From Monomorium pharaonis (Eukaryota; Arthropoda; Insecta; Hymenoptera; Formicidae): a stretch of DNA of 64,000 bases. Below the pieces are notes generated by a model. It was not told where the DNA came from. It was given only the letters and a program-made list of their open reading frames with translations, and did no database searches. The translations under genes were made by a program, and so were the position numbers. This document shows, piece by piece, positions 57,601 to 64,000 of the stretch (position 1 is the first letter of the stretch; every line of letters begins with the position of its first letter). Where the stretch lies: assembly GCF_013373865.1 (NCBI RefSeq), contig NC_050468.1:9610510-9674509 (forward strand), written 5' to 3'.

Positions 57601-60600
57601 TGATGAACAAACTCATATTCAGTGCAACATCTTCTGAAGCAGACATTTGTATTGCAAAATTCCGGATTTCTGCAGACGCGCGTTACTAATGTTTTATTAG
57701 ACTCAAAATCCTGTGCCATCTCGAGGCAAGCGCTATCCTCGGTGACCGAAAGTTCCTTATTGACAACAATATCATTATTGATCACTGGAAGCATTACTTA
57801 TCAAGTTTGATTTATTTAATGTTGTTTTAATTCATACTAATGCATCTAAAATATTTATATTATATATATAAAACAACTAGTTTCTAAAAGATTTTTAACA
57901 TAATATATATATATTAAAAAAATTTTTTTATTCTAAAAAAAGACATATTTATAATATAAAATATGTAACAGTTGTCAAGAAATCTTTAACCGGTAACAAA
58001 CAATTACATGGCGTTATCACATTAATTTGAAACTATTTCAAAATAAAACTATTAAAAGTTACCAATGAATATTAGCCAACGGCCAATTTTTGGAATCGTT
58101 AATCACGAATCTATTATAAGATTTTTTAAATACAAAATAACGGATCTTATATGATGGATAAAAATATTATACTTTTATGTTTTTTAATTAATTACTTGAA
58201 AACTTTGTTCTCTAAGGTTTTTAAGATCATTGATTATAAATTTGCTATTAAGTTTTTAAAATTTAAAACGGCGGATTCAATGTAGTGAAAAAAGTGGTAA
58301 ATATGGATATTTTTTAATCACTTTTAAAATTATGTCCTTTTTGAATTTTAAGATTACTGATTGGGAATGCACAATTAGAACTTAAAAATGACGGATTTAA
58401 TATGGCAGATAAAAATAGTAAATTGAAAAATTATATTTTTACGCGTTTTCTATTATTTTGTATTGTAACAAAATATTTTTTTCAACTAAAAAGTTAAGAC
58501 GGCGACGTAATATTTGATTTTACTTTTTGTTTTTTTTATTTTTTTATTTTAAATTTTGAAATAATAAGTATAAATTCAAATCATACATCAAAGAACGGGT
58601 TATGAATAAAAGCTTAAAACTGAAATATATCATAATTTTTGTCTGCTATATTAAATCCGCCATTATAAATTTTAGAATTCTAATAGTAGATTTTTAATTA
58701 GCGATCCTAAAAAACATTGTAACTAAAATTGTAAAAAATTTTATTTAAAAATGTTCCTTATTCTTTATTGGTTAAGCATGTATAAGTTAAAAGATATGTG
58801 TCAGAATTCTTAGGAAATTGTTAATAGTTTATCTTGATTCATTTTAAATATACGAGAAAAAGCAATTAATTAATTTCCAATAAAAATGCTTTAATAAAAA
58901 TTTTATTTGTAACTAATTTGAGAAACTCTGTAATTCTTATTTCTGCCCTTTTATTAATCTTAGTTTTACTTATTTGTTTATTGTTAATTTGAAAAAGTTA
59001 GTTTGAAAGAATTACAATTTTTTAAATATTTTAATATAATACAATAACTTATAAATAAATGGATATGCAGTTGTACCGTTTTTAAATGATTTTTAGTTTT
59101 CATTTTTTTTGCTCACCGAATATGTATCGTTCCGCAGAAAAGCATTAGTTTTGTTAATTGGATAATCGACGATAGGCATATCGATTTTGCATGTGGGTGG
59201 ACTTCGAATAGTAGTCATTATCAGATGTTTCGCATCATCCGATCCATTTAATAAATAATCTATGAGATTCTCTACCTCATTTAACCCAGTCACGCAAGTC
59301 TTTGTGGTCCTGTCAAAAATTATATCGTAAGGGCAACATCTAGTAGTATATACTAGCTGCGAAAAGGAAGCATTAATTGCTTCTATCTGATGATGTTTCT
59401 TTGATTGACATTGAAAGACTGCTGCAATTTGTCTTATTTTTTTCCAAAATTCAGAAAACGTTTCGAGGCAAGTTGAGACCTATAAATAAATTATTAAGCT
59501 TATAAACAAGGAAAATATCAATAAAAATATTAGCAATACTTATTTTATTTACTTAAATCACTGCAAAGTAACGGATAGTAAATTTCTACCAGGGGTACGT
59601 AGTTTGAAATAGGATGTCATGTGATGCAATTTTATTTATCACAATACTGCGTATCGTACTTGAGATATCACTAATATTATATTATTTTACTCGTTATTGT
59701 ATCTATATTTTTTATATATAAAAGTCATATATATTTTTGTATATGACCTACAATACTTAATAAAAATACCCGAAATTCTTTGTTTTTTTGTTACAGTTTT
59801 ATGCTACTTTTTCCTAAGAAAATATGAATACATGATACTAATTCGAGCAAATTAAAGAAGAAATTGATCTAAAAATTGATTAACAAAACATAAAATTTAG
59901 CGTAATTTACACAATTAAAAGTTTAAAAATAAATAAACCATTATTTTATTATAAAAGTTATATTTTATATCACACCCAAATCAAGATAAATTACATTTTT
60001 CCCCAAGGAAATAAAAATAAATATAATTTAAGCAAATTAAAGGAGTGGTTGATCTAAAGGTTGATTAGCGAAACGTAAAAAAAGCGCAATTATATAGCGT
60101 AATTAATATAAGTACAAGTTTAAAGATAAATAGAATATTACACTTAATTATAAAAAATAACATTTTATGTCGTACCCAAATTAAAATATTCTGCATTTTT
60201 TTCAAAGAGATAAGATTATAATAAGAACTGTAACTTACGCTAATTAAACGTTTCAAAAATAACTTGTTAAAGTTAAAAATTAAAATATTTAAAATTAACT
60301 TTATTAAATTAAAAATTATTAACTTTTTAGCTTTATTATTAACTTTCAACTTTTTAACTAATTACTATGCAACCCTAATTTCATATATATTTTATTATTG
60401 TATAAATATGTACATTTTATATAGTACATATATATTGAGAAAAATATTGTTTTGTTTTTTTCATATATTAAGTTTTTGTCATAAATTTTTATTATGCATT
60501 CTATTAAAAATGCATACATTTTTGTTTCTTCATTAAAGTTATGTAATTTATATCTCAAGCAAAACATTACAGTCTTAATTAAAAATAAAATTAATTTAAT

Positions 60601-60904
60601 TATTACACTGTACCTGTACGAAATTGTTGAAATTATAATCATCATCATTGATTATTATCGTCATATTTATTAAATCATTAGTTTTGCACTGAGGTATATT
60701 TTGTAACTCCAAAGTAGTATTCCAATAGGTGATATTGAAATATCTTACATTTTTCAATACTAAAACGCACTGTAAGTGAGTGCGTAAATTTCTTTCTGAA
60801 AAGCTCTCTTCTGGTGGACAATATTTCGTCAGATTTTGTGATTGCAATGTTGCTCTTATCAATAATAATATCAGACTCAGCAAAACAAAGTTTATCGTAG
60901 CCAT
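48262..60904 (-). CDS. Methuselah-like G-protein-coupled receptor
   Basis: Nine exons were placed on the minus strand: 60614-60904, 59117-59479, 57467 to about 57784 or 57796, 57079-57280, 56302-56507, 56157-56235, 53677-53852, 50313-50493 and 48262-48505. A signal peptide (FVLLSLILLL) leads into a long Cys-rich ectodomain with the Methuselah signatures RCCPYDIIFD and CFRRCCTEYEF. Seven membrane segments follow: TM1-2 around ALHFISCVCLLMTLLVYAYL and NLHGKILMCYM, TM3 with SWVNVISFDVWWTF (split between exons 5 and 6), TM4 LYSLYAWSFSFLILIPAI, TM5 LYGILIFNGPKFIM, TM6 KLFIVMGIFW and TM7 NAFQGLYIFIIFVMKKRV. Phases match at every junction except exon 2 to 3 (0 against 1), so at least one small exon is missing from this model; another may sit between exons 7 and 8, where the usual Cys-Trp-Phe region is absent. 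Class B (secretin-like) GPCRs of this family signal at the plasma membrane and affect stress and lifespan in flies. Confidence 0.88.
49551..49873. mobile_element. MITE with internal TAATGCATTA repeats
   Basis: The ends TTCTAAACCAGGGTAAT and ACCCTGTTCTAAAT are inverted. The interior is built of repeated strings such as AAAAATTGCATTA and AATAATGCATTACTTA in both orientations. It lies in the last intron of the receptor gene. Confidence 0.65.
50838..52458. mobile_element. 1.6-kb foldback element with repeat-bearing arms
   Basis: The left arm starts GCTACATTAGAGTGAATTTC and the right arm ends ACCCACTCTAAGTAGC; each arm carries GTTGCCTAC/GTAGGCAA-type strings, then many copies of an approximately 32-bp unit containing ACACATTGCACACATGATAT (left) or its mirror ATGTGTGCAATGTGTATGA (right). 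The unpaired middle (about 51385-51850) holds a CA microsatellite and two copies of TCGCAAACCCATGTG. Long inverted arms made of tandem repeats are the hallmark of Foldback-type transposons. No ORF with a known domain is seen. It is in the receptor intron between exons 7 and 8. Confidence 0.75.
51628..51657. repeat. (CA)n microsatellite
   Basis: About 30 bp of CA repeats in the middle part of the foldback element. Confidence 0.9.
52850..53537. mobile_element. TIR element, about 690 bp
   Basis: The left arm includes CAACTCCGATTACCTTAACC and TTCCATTGGAATTGACCAAT; the right arm includes ATTGGTCAATTCCAATGGAA and GGTTAAGGTAACCGGAGTTG, giving inverted arms of about 65 bp. No transposase is present. 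It lies in the same receptor intron as the foldback element. Confidence 0.75.
54417..54500 (+). repeat. Degenerate tRNA-derived sequence (SINE head?)
   Basis: GTAGCGGTAGTACTATAGTC resembles a polymerase III A box in context, and AGTTTAAATCTTG about 35 bp later resembles a B box. The arms do not fold into a clean cloverleaf, so this is more likely a SINE head or tRNA pseudogene than a functional tRNA. Confidence 0.35.
54501..56156. other. Receptor intron 6, remainder
   Basis: No exon-like open frame with correct phase was found. The region 55270-55860 is slightly less AT-rich, without recognisable repeat ends. Confidence 0.4.
56971..57055. repeat. 85-bp near-perfect palindrome in receptor intron
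   Basis: The left arm CCTTACACGTAGAAAAAGTC plus GTTAACTTGATTAAAATTT mirrors the right arm over 39 bp with two mismatches and a loop of only a few bases. An RNA copy would form one long hairpin. It lies between exons 4 and 5 of the receptor gene. It is either a very small palindromic MITE or a hairpin RNA precursor. Confidence 0.7.
58050..58720. repeat. Dispersed repeat with internal direct and inverted subrepeats
   Basis: Strings such as CGGATTCAATGTAG, GACGGATTTAATATGGCAGA and the opposite-strand ATTAAATCCGCCATTATAA recur every 100-300 bp, interleaved with GATTATAAATTTGCTATTA-like strings. The same motifs occur inside the element at 29834-30743. It is probably an old inverted-repeat transposon; clean ends were not found. 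It occupies most of the intron between receptor exons 2 and 3. Confidence 0.5.
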
Positions 60905-61783
60905 AGTAGTATAAAAATATACGTCCAGAGCAAGTTTTTTTTCTTCTCTGTATATTTTATTACAGCAAAATATCTTTTACCTCTGTGTATATTTTATTAT
61001 ATTAAAAATGTTATACACGTGTTATTGATTAACACATATACAGTCGTCAGTTCCTTTGTCTCATTTTTAAAAAAAATTTATTCAAACTTTTTTGTCCTTG
61101 ATTATCTTAAATATTTAAATTGCTTTTTTTACGTACGTGCTTAAATTTGTCTTATATAAAGAACTGGAAAGTTCTATACAATTAAAGTAATTCTAGCTCA
61201 CATTTAATTGCTTATGTCTTAACTTTTCTTTTGTCATAAATTGCATTTGTATCACTTGAATTCAGTTTTAATGTCCGTAAATATTATTAAACACTCACCC
61301 ACGGAAAACGGAATTACTTGCTATCTTTAACTTGTATTATTATTCTTTCATTCTGCATAGATATTTTCACCGCTCCAATTTTAAATGGGATTATTCTTCG
61401 ATATTTGTATCTCGCACTGTTTTACGTTAAATGCGTACGACGAATGCGAATGTACGATTATCATTCACACAATTCTTGAAATGACGCAACCGAACAGATC
61501 AGCCGGAAAAAGTAAAATGAAAGATACTTTTCAACTAGGCATGACACTAATTGCACCGAGAAATGTATAAGAACGCCCACACGACAGGCCACACCCATGT
61601 CCAATCTTTTTTTTTAATTTAACTTTTTTGCTTCTTTGTATTTTTTCCCTTTATTTTCGCTTTTTTTTCTTATTTCTTTCTCGGTATTTCTTTTATTCGC
61701 ATATTTATTCATACATACATAGGCTGCGTTCTGATATTCGCTGCCAGTACTGAAAATCTACAGTTAACGTCGCATATCCCAGA
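60905..61783. other. Upstream region of receptor gene
   Basis: AT-rich DNA that should hold the receptor promoter and 5' UTR. No clear TATA or splice signal could be assigned. The 61-codon open frame near 61385 has no domain and is not supported. Confidence 0.4.
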
Positions 61784-62090
61784 TAGCAAGGTGACGTCCA
61801 CTAAACGTCAATAATTCGTCATTTAAGGTCGCGGACGTCATGTTACCAAATTAAGACGTAATAGTCATTTTTTGACCTATTAATTACGTCAGTCATTTAT
61901 CCATTCTATAACGTATTTCCGACGTCATATTCTTGACTAATTAATAATGTCAGTTAATTAATCATTTTATGATGTATTAATAAGGTTTTATTAGTGACTA
62001 ATTACTAACGTTAACTATAATTCTTTGTAATAATTGACGATTTGACCTCAAATGACGAATTATTGAGGTCTAGTAGACGACACCTTGCTA
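61784..62090. mobile_element. MITE, about 305 bp
   Basis: The left end TAGCAAGGTGACGTCCACTA and right end TAGACGACACCTTGCTA are inverted; the next inward block is CAATAATTCGTCATTTAAGG against CTCAAATGACGAATTATTG. ACGTCA-like motifs recur inside. The terminal TA may be the target duplication of a mariner-like family, which is inference. Confidence 0.75.
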
Positions 62091-62235
62091 CCTATAACTA
62101 TTAATCATTATTTAAAGATTGGCTAATAAATAACATTATTAATAATTAATATAATATTTTATATAATTAATACTATCAATATTTTAGAATCATCCCAGAC
62201 AGCACATAATATTTATGATAAATATTTATTAATAC

Positions 62236-64000
62236 TAGACCACAACATTGCGCGCGCTTCGCGCGCGCCACTTAGCATTTTTATATTGAACATTGCACTT
62301 TTTTTTCTTCTGTAATATTACTCTCACACACTTTATCATATTTAATGCCCTTCTCTATCTCACGCTCCTTCTCCCACTCTCTAAATTATTAATTATAATA
62401 TTAATGATATTAATTATATTATTTTCATATTGTTCAATATTACTCTTACACTTTACTTTCTTATTTAATCCTCTTCTTTATCTCTCACGCTCTCCCACTC
62501 TCCTCCCTCCGCCCCTCTCTCACTCACTAAACACAAATTAGTGATTATATTATATTTTCATGTTTCTTAATATCACTCTTACATACTTTATCTCCATACT
62601 TAATCCCCTTTAAATAAATTAAAAATTATAATATATTATATGTAATGTTACCTGTTAATTTTCAATCAATTTTCAAAACTTTCACTTTCTGGCGAACTCT
62701 TTAGAAAATTATTGTACGCGTCCGGAACTATAGGAAAACTGTGTTAAAATAAATAGAATTCTCGATATTCGATTAGCATTTCCCGTCAACCCTCAAAATT
62801 CAAGTTTTCCGGAAAATATAATTGTTTAAAAAATGTTTTAATTAATTATATCACCTGAATTCTATAGCAAATTATTGTACGCGTCCGGAACTATGTGAGA
62901 ATTACGTTAAAATAAATAGATCAGTCGATATTTGATTAGCATTTCAAGTCTAGCTTTAAAAATTCAAGTTTTCCGGGCAAAATAATTGTTTAAAAAATGT
63001 TTTTATTAATTATAACACCGTAACTTTCCAAAAACTATTGTACGCGTCCAGAACTATATGAAAACTGCGTTAAAATAAATAGAACTGTTGATATTCGATT
63101 AGCATTTCCCGTCAACCCTCAAAATTCAAGTTTTCCGGAAAATATAATTGTTTAAAAAATGTTTTAATTAATTATATTACCAAAACTCTTTAAAAAATTA
63201 TTGTACGCGTCTAAAACTATATGAGAACTGCGTTAAAATAAATAAAACTGTCGATATTTGATTAGCATTTCACGTCTAGTCCTCAAAAATCAAGTTTTCC
63301 GGGAAAAATAACTGTTTAAACAATGTTTTAATTAATTAAAACACCGTATCTTTTTAAAAAACTATTGTACGCGTCCAAACCTATATGAAAAATGCGTTTA
63401 AATAAATAGAACTGTTGATATTCGATTAGCATTTCACGTCTAGCTCTCAAAATTCAAGTTTTTCGGGTGAAATAATTGTTTAAAAAATGTTTTAATTAAT
63501 TATATTACCGGAACTCTTTAGAAACTTATTGTACGCGTCCGGAACTATATGAGAATTGCGTTAAAATAAATAGAACTGTCGATATTTGAACAGCATCTCA
63601 CCTTTAGCTCTCAAAAGTCAAGTTTATCGGGCAAAATAATTGTTTAAAAAATGTTTTAATTAATTATAACACCGTAACGTTTTAAAAAACTCTTGTAGGC
63701 GTCCAGAACTATATGAGAATTACGTTAAAATACATAGATCTGTCGATATTCGATTAGAATTTCAGGCCTAGCCCTAAAATACAAGTTTTTCGGGCAAAAT
63801 AATTGTTTAAAAAATGTTCTAATTAATTATATCACCTGAACTTTATAGAAACATATTGTACGCGTCCCGAACTATATAAGAATTACGTTAAAATAAATAG
63901 ATCTGTCGATATTCGATTAGCACTTGTCGTGTAGCCTCAAAAATTCAAGTTTTTCGGGCAAAATAATTGTTTAGAAAATGTTCTAATTAATTATATAACC
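62236..64000 (-). mobile_element. Helitron 3' end with satellite, runs off window
   Basis: Minus-strand 3' end: hairpin GCGCGCGCGAAGCGCGCGC, AATGTTGTGGT, CTAG at 62239-62236, then T. The next about 420 bp are nearly identical to 33745-34165, and both lead into the 164-bp satellite. The 5' end lies beyond the window. Confidence 0.78.
62676..64000. repeat. 164-bp satellite array, second locus
   Basis: At least eight monomers of the satellite seen at 34166-38395. They are more diverged from each other than the central monomers of the first array; those near 63790-64000 approach the first array's main type (ACTTTATAGAAACATATTG, CGTCCCGAACTATAT). The array continues past the window. Confidence 0.92.

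Overview
The window is nuclear DNA from an insect: genes split by GT-AG introns, very AT-rich intergenic DNA, many short inverted-repeat transposons, a BEL/Pao retrotransposon, and insect gene families (painless-type TRPA channel, gastrulation-defective-like clip-less protease homologs, M14A digestive carboxypeptidases, a Methuselah-like receptor). A hymenopteran such as an ant is my best guess, but that is inference; nothing here fixes the species.

Layout. 0.37-1.70 kb: a non-autonomous Helitron carrying a 10-bp minisatellite (+). 2.5-6.65 kb: a two-exon painless-like TRPA channel (-), whose intron holds nested palindromic MITEs. 7.6-7.9 kb: a 280-bp inverted repeat. 9.4-13.7 kb: a deleted but young BEL/Pao element with a pol broken by one stop codon and, after pol and again in the LTR, five short hairpins whose stems covary. 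14.3-26.2 kb: a tandem array of serine protease homologs (-): two five-exon genes, a relic 3' end and an extra copy of the upstream flank. 28.4-32.8 kb and 43.1-46.8 kb: two tandem six-coding-exon zinc carboxypeptidases (+) with matching promoters. Between them, 33.7-42.5 kb: a minus-strand head-to-tail array of Helitrons inflated by a 164-bp satellite (about 4.2 kb) and an 11-bp minisatellite (about 2.6 kb). 48.3-60.9 kb: a Methuselah-like GPCR (-) with at least nine coding exons and introns loaded with transposons, including a 1.6-kb foldback element. 61.8-62.1 kb: a MITE. 62.2 kb to the end: another Helitron 3' end followed by the same 164-bp satellite.

Function. The protein genes are ordinary insect secreted or membrane proteins: a sensory cation channel, two probably inactive secreted protease homologs, two gut-type exopeptidases and a GPCR. 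They do not form a pathway. The unusual biology is in the repeats: satellites growing inside Helitrons that abut with no base between them, and an array of structured RNA motifs in a retrotransposon 3' region. Exon boundaries were placed by hand from splice consensus, reading phase and paralog comparison; nothing was checked against a database.
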